Origin: Alphaproteobacteria bacterium
GTDB taxonomy: Bacteria; Pseudomonadota; Alphaproteobacteria; ATCC43930; CGMCC-115725
Assembly (NCBI GenBank): GCA_005888425.1
Contig: VAZF01000114.1
Span: 1 to 6,524, forward strand
DNA: 6,524 nucleotides
Reading direction: 5' to 3'
The position numbers and the translations under genes were made by a program. The notes under the pieces are model-generated. The model ran no database searches and was not told the DNA's origin. It saw only the letters and a program-made list of their open reading frames with translations. Below, piece by piece: positions 1-6,095 of the stretch (position 1 is its first letter; each line of letters begins with the position of its first letter).

Positions 1-50
1 GCGCGCCCAAGCATGTTGTGCGGCCACCCGCAAACGGTTAAGAGCGCCAG

Positions 51-977
51 ATGACGACCCTGCTGTACACCCATCCGGCCTGCCTGGAGCACGATCCCGG
101 CCCTTATCATCCGGAATCGCCGGAGCGGCTACGCGCGATATTGGAGGCGCTGGAAGCGCCCGAATTCGCCCGGCTGGAGCGCCGCGCCGCGCCGGAAGCG
201 GCGATCGAGGATCTCGTGCGGGTGCACCCGCGCGCCTTGGTCGAGCGGCTGCTCGCGGCGGTACCGGAAACCGGCCATCGCGGCATCGATGCCGACACGA
301 TCCTGTCGCCGGCCTCGGGGCGCGCCGCATTGCGCGCGGCGGGCGCGGTCACCGCCGCTGTCGATGCGGTCGTCGGCGGCGAGGCGGACAACGCCTTCTG
401 CGCCGTCCGCCCGCCCGGCCACCACGCCGAGCCCGGCCGCCCCATGGGCTTCTGCCTGTTCAACAACATCGCCGTGGGCGCGCTGCGGGCGCGCGAGGTA
501 CACGGTCTCGCCCGCGCCGCCGTCATTGATTTCGATGTGCATCACGGCAACGGCACGCAGGCGCGGTTTGAGAGCGATGCCAGCCTGTTCTACGCCTCGA
601 CGCACCAGTATCCGCTCTATCCCGGCACCGGCGCGGCGAGCGAGACCGGGGTCGGCAACATCGTGAACGTGCCGCTGCGGCCGATGTCGGGGTCGACAGA
701 GTTCCGCCTTGCGATGACGCGCACGATCCTGCCGGCGCTCGACGCGTTCCGCCCCGAGATCGTGCTGATCTCGGCGGGCTTCGACGCGCATCGCAGCGAT
801 CCCTTGGCGCAATTGGCGCTCGACGAGGGCGACTATGTCTGGGTTACCGAGCAGCTTCTGGACATCGCCGGCCGGCATGCGGAGGGGCGCGTCGTCGCCG
901 CGCTGGAAGGCGGGTACAATCTCGGCGCGCTGTCGTCGAGCGTCGCGGCGCATTTGCGGGTCTTGATGTCGACTTAG
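51..977 (+). CDS. Histone deacetylase-superfamily amidohydrolase (class II HDAC-like)
   Basis: This 308-aa protein has the full zinc-amidohydrolase signature of the histone deacetylase / acetoin utilisation (AcuC) / acetylpolyamine amidohydrolase superfamily. Visible motifs are the N-terminal HPESPERL (20-27), RPPGHHA (120-126) with the His124-His125 catalytic pair, DFDVHHGNGTQ (160-170) with probable zinc ligands Asp162 and His164, SAGFDAH (241-247) with the third ligand Asp245, and EGGYN (286-290) with the transition-state Tyr289. No catalytic residue is missing and the length is normal for the bacterial single-domain form. No signal peptide is seen, so it is presumably cytoplasmic. Family members remove acetyl groups from protein lysines, polyamines or other amides; sequence alone does not fix the substrate. 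The ATG at 51 is chosen because family homology begins immediately after it; the ribosome-binding site (TAAGAG near 39-44) is weak. It precedes the xseB cluster by 97 nt and may be a separate unit. Confidence 0.93.
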   Translation: MTTLLYTHPACLEHDPGPYHPESPERLRAILEALEAPEFARLERRAAPEAAIEDLVRVHPRALVERLLAAVPETGHRGIDADTILSPASGRAALRAAGAVTAAVDAVVGGEADNAFCAVRPPGHHAEPGRPMGFCLFNNIAVGALRAREVHGLARAAVIDFDVHHGNGTQARFESDASLFYASTHQYPLYPGTGAASETGVGNIVNVPLRPMSGSTEFRLAMTRTILPALDAFRPEIVLISAGFDAHRSDPLAQLALDEGDYVWVTEQLLDIAGRHAEGRVVAALEGGYNLGALSSSVAAHLRVLMST

Positions 978-1074
978 GGACCCTGTTGTAATTTCGCAAC
1001 AATAAGCGGCATTCACGCGTTACGCTGCGAAGCCTTCGACACATCAGCTATCCTTTTTGTTGAGATAAGCGCAG

Positions 1075-1329
1075 ATGAGCGATCCGGTTAGTACTAGCGA
1101 TATTGCTGCAATGAGTTTCGAGGATGCCCTCGCCGAACTCGAGCAGATCGTGCGCCGTCTTGAAGCCGGGCAGGTCAAGCTCGACGAGGCGATCCAGTGC
1201 TATGAGCGCGGCGCGCAGCTGAAAAGCCATTGTGAACAGAAGCTGAACGAGGCGCAGCAGCGCGTCGATCGCATCGTCATCGGGCCGAATGGCACCGTCG
1301 GCGCCGAGCCGATAAAGCTCGGGCAATGA
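1075..1329 (+). CDS. xseB: Exodeoxyribonuclease VII small subunit
   Basis: This 84-aa protein has the XseB pattern: MSFEDALAELEQIVRRLE (13-30), then a segment around LDEAIQCYERG (36-46) and LKSHCEQKL (49-57). It is predicted to be two antiparallel helices with heptad-like leucine spacing. XseB has no catalytic site. It binds the large subunit XseA to form exonuclease VII, which degrades single-stranded DNA from both ends into short oligonucleotides during repair and recombination. XseA is not in this window. The length matches the usual 75-90 aa. The ATG at 1075 fits alphaproteobacterial XseB proteins, which carry about a dozen residues before the conserved SFE; a start at Met13 (1111) is possible but lacks a better upstream site. 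The protein is followed after 22 nt by the polyprenyl synthase gene, a common alphaproteobacterial arrangement that implies co-transcription with ispA and dxs. Confidence 0.94.
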   Translation: MSDPVSTSDIAAMSFEDALAELEQIVRRLEAGQVKLDEAIQCYERGAQLKSHCEQKLNEAQQRVDRIVIGPNGTVGAEPIKLGQ

Positions 1330-1351
1330 TCCTTCCGACAAGGGCGACCCG

Positions 1352-2263
1352 GTGAGCGACACGCTGTGGCCGAATTCGGCTTCGGTCGACGAAGCCGCGG
1401 CGATCACGGTGCGGCTGATCGATGCCGTGCTGGACCGGTTGTTGCGGGTGCCGCCGGACCTCGAGGCGCGCGTCTATGAGGCAATGCGCTATTCGGTATT
1501 GGCGCCTGGGAAACGGTTGCGACCCTTGCTCGTGCTCGCCAGCTCGCAGCTGTTCGGGGTGGCGCAGCGGAGCGCCTTGCAGGTCGCCGCGGCGATCGAG
1601 ATGGTGCACGCCTATTCGCTGATCCATGACGATCTGCCGGCGATGGACAACAGCGATCTGCGCCGCGGCCGGCCGACCAGCCATAAGCAATTCGACGAGG
1701 CGACCGCGGTCTTGGCCGGCGACGGTCTGTTAACCATGGCCTTCCAGGTCCTCGCCGATCCGGATACGCATGGCGACGCCGCGGTCCGCGCCGAACTGGT
1801 CAGCGCCTTGGCCGGGGCCGCTGGGGCCGCCGGCATGGTCGGCGGCCAGATGATCGACCTGATCGCCGAGAAAGAACCGCTCGATATCGGCGCGATCACC
1901 CGGCTTCAGCGCATGAAAACGGGGGCGTTGATTGCGTTTTCCTGCGAGGCCGGGGCGATTCTGGCGAAGGCCGCCCCTGAGGTGCGCCTTGCCTTGCGCG
2001 GCTATGCCCATGATCTCGGGCTCGCCTTTCAGATCGCCGACGATCTCCTCGATGTCGAGGGCTCCTCGGCGGAGACCGGCAAGCCGGTCGGGGCGGATGC
2101 CGCCGCCGGCAAGGCGACATTCGTCTCAATTCTCGGCATTGATCGGGCGCGCGCCCAGGCCGAATTGCTGGTAAACCAAGCGGTTGCCCACCTTGATTTG
2201 TTCGAGGAAAGGGCGGAACTTTTGCGACAGGTCGCGCGATTCGTCGTAAACCGCCGATCGTGA
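1352..2263 (+). CDS. ispA: Polyprenyl synthetase, farnesyl diphosphate synthase type
   Basis: This 303-aa protein is a trans-isoprenyl diphosphate synthase. It condenses isopentenyl diphosphate with an allylic diphosphate (DMAPP, then GPP) to give farnesyl diphosphate. Visible motifs are GKRLRP (53-58), the first Asp-rich motif HDDLPAMD (92-99) with Asp93, Asp94 and Asp99, RRG (104-106), AGDGLLTMAF (122-131), MKTG (188-191), and FQIADDLLD (226-234), the second Asp-rich motif with Asp230, Asp231 and Asp234. Both Mg-binding motifs are intact. The sequence before the first motif (AYSLIHDDLPAMD) is that of bacterial IspA, but some short-chain geranylgeranyl synthases look the same, so C15 versus C20 product is not settled. 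Translation starts at GTG 1352, preceded by AGGG at 1341-1344. The only nearby ATG (1326) is out of frame. Its stop codon overlaps an in-frame upstream GTG of dxs (2260), showing tight coupling to the next pathway gene. Confidence 0.93.
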   Translation: MSDTLWPNSASVDEAAAITVRLIDAVLDRLLRVPPDLEARVYEAMRYSVLAPGKRLRPLLVLASSQLFGVAQRSALQVAAAIEMVHAYSLIHDDLPAMDNSDLRRGRPTSHKQFDEATAVLAGDGLLTMAFQVLADPDTHGDAAVRAELVSALAGAAGAAGMVGGQMIDLIAEKEPLDIGAITRLQRMKTGALIAFSCEAGAILAKAAPEVRLALRGYAHDLGLAFQIADDLLDVEGSSAETGKPVGADAAAGKATFVSILGIDRARAQAELLVNQAVAHLDLFEERAELLRQVARFVVNRRS

Positions 2264-2264
2264 C

Positions 2265-2271
2265 GAGGAGA
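2265..2271 (+). promoter_or_regulatory. Shine-Dalgarno site that sets the dxs start at TTG 2278
   Basis: GAGGAGA lies immediately after the ispA stop codon, and 7 nt separate the AGGAG core (2266-2270) from the TTG at 2278. This is close to ideal spacing and favours TTG 2278 over the in-frame GTG at 2260, which overlaps the ispA stop and has no purine-rich site upstream. Basis: sequence plus inference. Confidence 0.7.
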
Positions 2272-2277
2272 CCAATC

Positions 2278-4218
2278 TTGGATCAAAAACCGGGCCTCCA
2301 GATCTCCAATCGGACCCCGCTTCTCGACCGGATCAACGTGCCGGCCGATCTGCGGCGCTTGCCCGAAGCCGATCTGCGCCAGGTCGCCGACGAGCTGCGG
2401 GCCGAGCTGATCGACGCGGTGTCGATCACGGGCGGCCATTTCGGGGCCGGGCTCGGGGTCGTCGAGCTGACGGTGGCGGTGCACTACGTCTTCAACACGC
2501 CGCACGACCGGTTGATCTGGGATGTCGGCCACCAGGCCTACCCGCACAAGATCCTCACCGGCCGGCGCGACCGCATCCGCACGATTCGCCAGGGCGGCGG
2601 GCTGTCGGGGTTCACCAAGCGGTCGGAGAGCGAATACGACCCGTTCGGGGCAGCGCACAGCTCGACCTCGATCTCGGCTGGGCTCGGCATGGCCGTCGCG
2701 CGCGACTTCAAGGGCGAGAAGCGCAACGTCATCGCCGTCATCGGCGACGGTGCGATGAGCGCCGGCATGGCCTATGAGGCGATGAACAACGCCGGATCGA
2801 TGGATTCGCGGCTCATCGTCATCCTCAACGACAACGACATGTCGATCGCGCCGCCGGTCGGCGCGATGAGCGCCTATCTGTCGCGCGTGCTGTCGTCGAA
2901 ATCCTTTATGTCGCTGCGGCATCTCGCGGGGGAGGCGGCGCGGCATCTGCCAAAGCGGCTCGAGCATATGGCGCGGCGCGCGGAGGAATTGGCGCGCAGC
3001 TTTGTCACCGGCGGCACGCTGTTCGAGGAACTCGGCTTCTATTACGTCGGCCCGATCGACGGCCACAATCTCGATCATCTGCTGCCGGTCTTGAAGAACA
3101 TCCGCGACAGCAAGGAGACCGGCCCGATCCTGATCCATGCCGTGACCGAGAAGGGACACGGCTATCTCTCGGCCGAGCAGGCCGAGGATAAATGGCACAG
3201 CGTTGCGAAATTCGACGTCGTGACCGGCGCGCAGGCGAAATCGACCCCGAAGGCGCCGCAATACACGACCGTTTTCGCCAAATCGCTCATCAAGGAAGCC
3301 GAGAAGGACGAGCGCATCATCGCGATCACCGCGGCGATGCCTTCGGGCACCGGGCTCAATCTGTTTGGCGACAAATTCCCGAAGCGCACCTTCGATGTCG
3401 GGATCGCTGAGCAGCATGCGGTGACCTTTGCCGCGGGCCTCGCCTCCGAAGGCATGAAGCCCTTCGCCGCGATCTACTCGACTTTCCTGCAGCGCGGCTA
3501 CGACCAGGTCGTGCATGACGTCGCGATCCAGAAGCTGCCCGTTCGCTTCGCGATTGACCGGGCCGGCCTTGTCGGACAGGACGGCCAGACCCATGCCGGG
3601 TCGTTCGACATCACCTATCTCGGCTGCCTGCCCGGCTTTGTCATCATGGCGGCGGGCGACGAGGCCGACCTCGTGCACATGGTGGCGACCTGTGTCGCGA
3701 TCGATGATGCCCCCTCGGCGGTGCGTTTCCCGCGCGGCGAGGGCATCGGTGTCGAATTGCCGGAAACCGGGGTGCCGCTGGAGATCGGCCGCGGCCGCAT
3801 CCTGCGCGAGGGCACGACGATCGCGATCCTGAATTTCGGCGGCCGTCTCGCTGAATGCCTGAAGGCGGCGCAGGAATTGAGCGCCTACGGATTGTCGACG
3901 ACCGTCGCCGACGCTCGCTTCGCGAAGCCGCTCGACACCGATCTGATCAATCGGCTGGTGCGCGAGCATGAGGTGCTGATTACGATCGAGGAAGGCTCGA
4001 TCGGCGGGTTCAGCAGCCATGTGCTGCAACATCTGGCGACGACGGGTCAGCTCGACAGCGGCCTCAAGATCCGCCCGATGGTTCTTCCGGATGTGTTCCT
4101 CGAACATGATTCGCCGAATGCGCAATACGACGCGGCGGGGCTCAACGCTCGCCACATTGTCGCGACCGCGCTGTCGGCGCTTGGCCGCGAGATCGCCGAA
4201 TTGCCCGCCAGGGCGTAA
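2278..4218 (+). CDS. dxs: 1-deoxy-D-xylulose-5-phosphate synthase
   Basis: Dxs is a thiamine-diphosphate enzyme that joins pyruvate and glyceraldehyde 3-phosphate to make DXP with loss of CO2, the first and usually flux-controlling step of the non-mevalonate (MEP) isoprenoid pathway; DXP also feeds thiamine and pyridoxal synthesis. From TTG 2278 it is 646 aa, a normal length. The thiamine-binding motif runs from GDGAMSAGM (156-164) to NDND (184-187). His54 (TGGHFGAGLG) and Glu378 (VGIAEQH) are the expected catalytic residues, with DRAGLVGQDGQTHAG (427-441) and FPRG (484-487) in the pyrimidine and transketolase-C regions. A linker around 315-327 precedes the pyrimidine-binding domain. Homology begins at TPLLDRI (13-19), so either start (TTG 2278 or GTG 2260, 652 aa) retains the core; the well-placed AGGAG favours TTG. 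It lies 14 nt after ispA and is probably the last gene of the xseB-ispA-dxs unit. The rare TTG start may limit translation. Confidence 0.96.
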   Translation: MDQKPGLQISNRTPLLDRINVPADLRRLPEADLRQVADELRAELIDAVSITGGHFGAGLGVVELTVAVHYVFNTPHDRLIWDVGHQAYPHKILTGRRDRIRTIRQGGGLSGFTKRSESEYDPFGAAHSSTSISAGLGMAVARDFKGEKRNVIAVIGDGAMSAGMAYEAMNNAGSMDSRLIVILNDNDMSIAPPVGAMSAYLSRVLSSKSFMSLRHLAGEAARHLPKRLEHMARRAEELARSFVTGGTLFEELGFYYVGPIDGHNLDHLLPVLKNIRDSKETGPILIHAVTEKGHGYLSAEQAEDKWHSVAKFDVVTGAQAKSTPKAPQYTTVFAKSLIKEAEKDERIIAITAAMPSGTGLNLFGDKFPKRTFDVGIAEQHAVTFAAGLASEGMKPFAAIYSTFLQRGYDQVVHDVAIQKLPVRFAIDRAGLVGQDGQTHAGSFDITYLGCLPGFVIMAAGDEADLVHMVATCVAIDDAPSAVRFPRGEGIGVELPETGVPLEIGRGRILREGTTIAILNFGGRLAECLKAAQELSAYGLSTTVADARFAKPLDTDLINRLVREHEVLITIEEGSIGGFSSHVLQHLATTGQLDSGLKIRPMVLPDVFLEHDSPNAQYDAAGLNARHIVATALSALGREIAELPARA

Positions 4219-4230
4219 TTCGCGACGCGG

Positions 4231-4311
4231 GTAGGATGGGCTGAGCACAGCGAAGCCCATCGCGTGATGACGGCGGTAAAGATGGGCTTCGTGTTCCTCA
4301 GCCCATCCTAC
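4231..4311. repeat. 81-bp twin-arm inverted repeat (REP/BIME-like) between dxs and tlyA
   Basis: Two 31-bp arms (4231-4261 and 4281-4311) are inverted copies separated by 19 nt. The outer 15 bp (4231-4245 against 4297-4311, GTAGGATGGGCTGAG) and inner 11 bp (4251-4261 against 4281-4291, CGAAGCCCATC) match perfectly. The only differences lie in the 5-nt centre of each arm. Each arm is itself palindromic: GATGGGCT pairs with AGCCCATC at 4235-4242/4254-4261 and again at 4281-4288/4300-4307. The DNA or transcript can therefore form one long hairpin or two small ones. From memory, elements beginning GTAGGATGGG are common intergenic repeats in Bradyrhizobium-like genomes. There is no T-run after the stem, so it is not a typical intrinsic terminator, although it could attenuate or stabilise the dxs transcript. 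It ends 18 nt before the tlyA start. Confidence 0.9.
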
Positions 4312-4329
4312 AAAGTTGCATAGCTCACG

Positions 4330-5073
4330 ATGGCTGCAAAGCGCCGGGCCGATCAGCTGCTCGTCGAGCAGGGCCTTGCCGAAAGCCGCGCCAAGGCACA
4401 AGCGCTGATCCTCGCCGGGCTCGTCTCGGCGGCGGGGCGGCGCATCGACAAGGCGGGCATGAGCCTTGCCGAAGATGCCGAGCTGACCGTCGCCGGTCGC
4501 GACCACCCTTGGGTATCGCGCGGCGGCCTCAAGCTCGTGCAGGCGCTCGACCATTTCGCGCTCGATCCGGCCGGGCTTGTCGCGCTCGATATCGGCGCCT
4601 CGACCGGGGGGTTTACCGATGTGCTGCTGGCAAGGGGCGCGTCGCTTGTGCACGCGGTCGATGTCGGGCGTGGACAGCTCGCCTGGAAACTGCGGCAGGA
4701 CCCGCGCGTCGTCGTGCATGAGGGGGTGAATGCGCGCTATCTGTCGCGCGCTGCGATCTCGGAGCCAATCGATCTCGTGACTTGCGACGCGAGCTTTATC
4801 GGGCTCGCGACCGTGCTCCCGGCGCCCTTGGCGCTGGCCGCCGAGCATGCGGCGCTCGTCGCACTGATCAAACCGCAGTTCGAGGCTGGCCCAAAGGAGG
4901 TCGGCAAGGGCGGGGTCGTGCGCGATCCGGCGGTCCACCGCGCCGTTTGCGAGCGGATCGCGGCCTGGCTCGGGGCGCAGCCCGGCTGGCGGGTCCTCGG
5001 CATCACGGAAAGCCCGATCACCGGGCCTGCCGGCAACCGCGAATTCTTGATATATGCCCGCCGGGAGGGTTAG
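4330..5073 (+). CDS. tlyA: TlyA-family rRNA (cytidine-2'-O)-methyltransferase
   Basis: This 247-aa protein has an N-terminal S4 RNA-binding domain (about 5-60: RADQLLVEQGLAESRAKAQALI) joined by a short linker containing VSRGGLKL (62-69) to an FtsJ/RrmJ-like SAM methyltransferase domain. SAM motif I is ALDIGASTGGFTD (85-97), and VDVGRGQLAW (110-119) follows. The expected K-D-K-E catalytic residues are present: Lys68, Asp153 (TCDASFI), Lys181 (IKPQFE) and Glu238 (GNREF). These match in spacing the tetrad known for mycobacterial TlyA. Family members 2'-O-methylate cytidines at the ribosomal subunit interface (23S C1920, and 16S C1409 in the longer type). The short N-terminus here suggests the 23S-only type, which is an inference. 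They were once called haemolysins. No good Shine-Dalgarno precedes ATG 4330, and the 81-bp inverted repeat ends 18 nt upstream. It probably forms an operon with the DUF2461 gene 3 nt downstream. Confidence 0.94.
   Translation: MAAKRRADQLLVEQGLAESRAKAQALILAGLVSAAGRRIDKAGMSLAEDAELTVAGRDHPWVSRGGLKLVQALDHFALDPAGLVALDIGASTGGFTDVLLARGASLVHAVDVGRGQLAWKLRQDPRVVVHEGVNARYLSRAAISEPIDLVTCDASFIGLATVLPAPLALAAEHAALVALIKPQFEAGPKEVGKGGVVRDPAVHRAVCERIAAWLGAQPGWRVLGITESPITGPAGNREFLIYARREG
5063..5069 (+). promoter_or_regulatory. Ribosome-binding site for the DUF2461 gene inside the tlyA 3' end
   Basis: GGGAGGG sits within the last codons of tlyA, 7 nt before GTG 5077. It supports the GTG as a real start, since no ATG is available near the beginning of the domain, and it suggests that translation is coupled to tlyA. 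Confidence 0.65.
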
Positions 5074-5076
5074 CCG

Positions 5077-5865
5077 GTGGCGCGATCAAAAGCAAAGGCG
5101 AAAGCGAAACCGAAAGCGGCAACGACGGCCGGCACCGGTTTCGCCGGGTTTCGACCGGCGGCATTCGCCTTCTTCCGCGGATTGCGCCACAACAACGACC
5201 CGGACTGGTTCAAGCCGCGCAAGGCGGTGTACGAGACCGAGGTGCTGGCGCCCTTCCGTGCTCTGATCGCGGCGCTGACGGCGGCGCTCGCCGAGGCGGG
5301 CATCCCGCTTGCGGGCGATCCCGCGCGCAGCATCTTCCGCATCTACCGCGATGTGCGCTTTTCGCCCGACAAGCGGCTCTACAAGACGCATGCCGGGGCG
5401 GTGTTGACCCGCTCCGGCGAAAAGCGCGATCCCGGCCTTCTTTACCTGCACCTCGAACCGGGCGCGTCGATGATGGCGGCCGGGTTCTGGCACCCCGAGC
5501 CGCCGCTGTTGACGCGGCTGCGGCGGGCGATCGTCAGCGATCCCGATCGCTTTGTCGCGATTGCCGCGACGCTGGATGCTGCCGGTTATCCGATCTCCAC
5601 CGATGAGGCTTTGACCCGGCTGCCGCGCGGGTTCGAAGCCGCCAAAGGCACCCCCGTCGAGGATTATGTCTGCTGGAAATCCTTCACCGCGGATGCCGCG
5701 CTGCGGAACAGGGACATGCAATCCCCGGCACTCGTGGACCTGATCGTCGATTTTGCCCGCACCCTATGGCCGCTCCTCGAATGGGGCTGGGAGGCGGCCG
5801 AGGACGACATGCCGCCTCTCGTCATTCCGATGCCGGCGCGGCCTCTGCCGCGGCCCGATTTCTAG
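5077..5865 (+). CDS. DUF2461 (TIGR02453-type) family protein of unknown function
   Basis: This 262-aa protein matches the DUF2461 family by its recognisable blocks: FFRGLRHNNDPDWFKPRK (32-49), FRIYRDVRFSPDKRLYKTH (87-105), a short strand block LLYLHLEPG (121-129), AAGFWHPEP (134-142), and GFEAAKGTPVEDYVCWKSF near 205-223. The family occurs widely in bacteria and some fungi, but I know of no established biochemical function. There are no transmembrane segments or signal peptide. Odd features are a Lys/Ala-alternating N-terminal tail (residues 4-14, SKAKAKAKPKA), which precedes the domain and makes the protein longer than the usual 210-230 aa, and a proline-rich C-terminus. The GTG start at 5077 is backed by GGGAGGG upstream, only 3 nt after the tlyA stop, implying co-transcription with tlyA. 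A role in RNA or ribosome biology would be a guess from context only. Confidence 0.88.
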   Translation: MARSKAKAKAKPKAATTAGTGFAGFRPAAFAFFRGLRHNNDPDWFKPRKAVYETEVLAPFRALIAALTAALAEAGIPLAGDPARSIFRIYRDVRFSPDKRLYKTHAGAVLTRSGEKRDPGLLYLHLEPGASMMAAGFWHPEPPLLTRLRRAIVSDPDRFVAIAATLDAAGYPISTDEALTRLPRGFEAAKGTPVEDYVCWKSFTADAALRNRDMQSPALVDLIVDFARTLWPLLEWGWEAAEDDMPPLVIPMPARPLPRPDF

Positions 5866-5890
5866 AAGCGCCATCCCGGCAAATTTGAAT

Positions 5891-5969
5891 CGTCATTCCC
5901 GCGAAAGCGGGAATCCAGGGGCAGCGCTCAGTCGGTTGCTCCTGGACCCCCGCTTCCGCGGGGGTGACG
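5891..5969. repeat. 79-bp twin-hairpin inverted repeat (dRS3/REP-like)
   Basis: Two 29-bp arms (5891-5919 and 5941-5969) are inverted copies matching at 24 of 29 positions, separated by 21 nt. Each arm contains a perfect 8-bp hairpin: ATTCCCGC-GAAA-GCGGGAAT at 5895-5914, and ACCCCCGC-TTCC-GCGGGGGT at 5946-5965. The left hairpin fits the form ATTCCC-N8-GGGAAT known as dRS3 in Neisseria, and very similar CATTCCCGCGAAAGCGGGAA units are widespread in Proteobacteria. Translation through this repeat gives the familiar spurious peptide HSRESGNPG...LDPRFRGGDE, so any ORF here is an artefact. It starts 26 nt after the DUF2461 stop codon. It could end or protect that transcript, but no T-run follows, so it is not called a terminator. 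Confidence 0.9.
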
Positions 5970-6095
5970 AGGGAGTGGTCCGGCCTGATCGGGTCGGATC
6001 GTGTTCTAGTCTGCCAATCTCTCGCTCAGACCGCGAGCCGGATTGCCCGATAGTACTCAGGGGAGTAGAGAGAATTGACGATCAGGGAGGGCTAA
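5970..6095. other. Intergenic leader upstream of the VOC gene
   Basis: This stretch lies between the twin-hairpin repeat and the VOC gene. I see no gene in it. It holds a small inverted repeat (CTCGC 6021-6025 / GCGAG 6033-6037, 7-nt loop) and a strong ribosome-binding site GGGAGGG (6085-6091). The promoter for the VOC gene probably lies here, because the repeat and the 230-nt gap separate it from the tlyA unit. The best sigma70-like match (TTGCCC 6043-6048, 17-nt spacer, TAGAGA 6066-6071) is too poor to call. Confidence 0.4.

Noticed and set aside
1..54. Possible C-terminus of an upstream gene, ending at TAA 39-41 or at TGA 52-54 (ATGA overlap with the deacetylase start)
   Set aside because: Fewer than 18 codons are available in either frame and none is recognisable, so neither can be supported.
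129..1016. A 295-codon minus-strand frame over the deacetylase gene
   Set aside because: It is an Arg-rich shadow of a gene whose catalytic motifs are all intact on the plus strand.
978..1074. Terminator or promoter between the deacetylase gene and xseB
   Set aside because: The only hairpin (TGTTG 984-988 / CAACA 997-1001) is short, with no T-run, and no pair of -35/-10 boxes with proper spacing stands out.
2029..4938. A 969-codon open frame on the minus strand across ispA, dxs and tlyA
   Set aside because: Its codons lie in exact register with those of dxs and tlyA, so it stays open simply because those genes avoid TTA, CTA and TCA codons, as expected at high GC. Its product is Arg/Asp/His/Gln-rich and matches no family I know, while dxs and tlyA are unmistakable.
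5086..5721. A 211-codon minus-strand frame over the DUF2461 gene
   Set aside because: It is a low-complexity, Arg-rich shadow; the plus strand carries the recognisable DUF2461 blocks.
6043..6071. Sigma70-like promoter TTGCCC-N17-TAGAGA before the VOC gene
   Set aside because: The -10 box matches only 3 of 6 consensus positions and the -35 box 4 of 6; chance matches of this quality are common.
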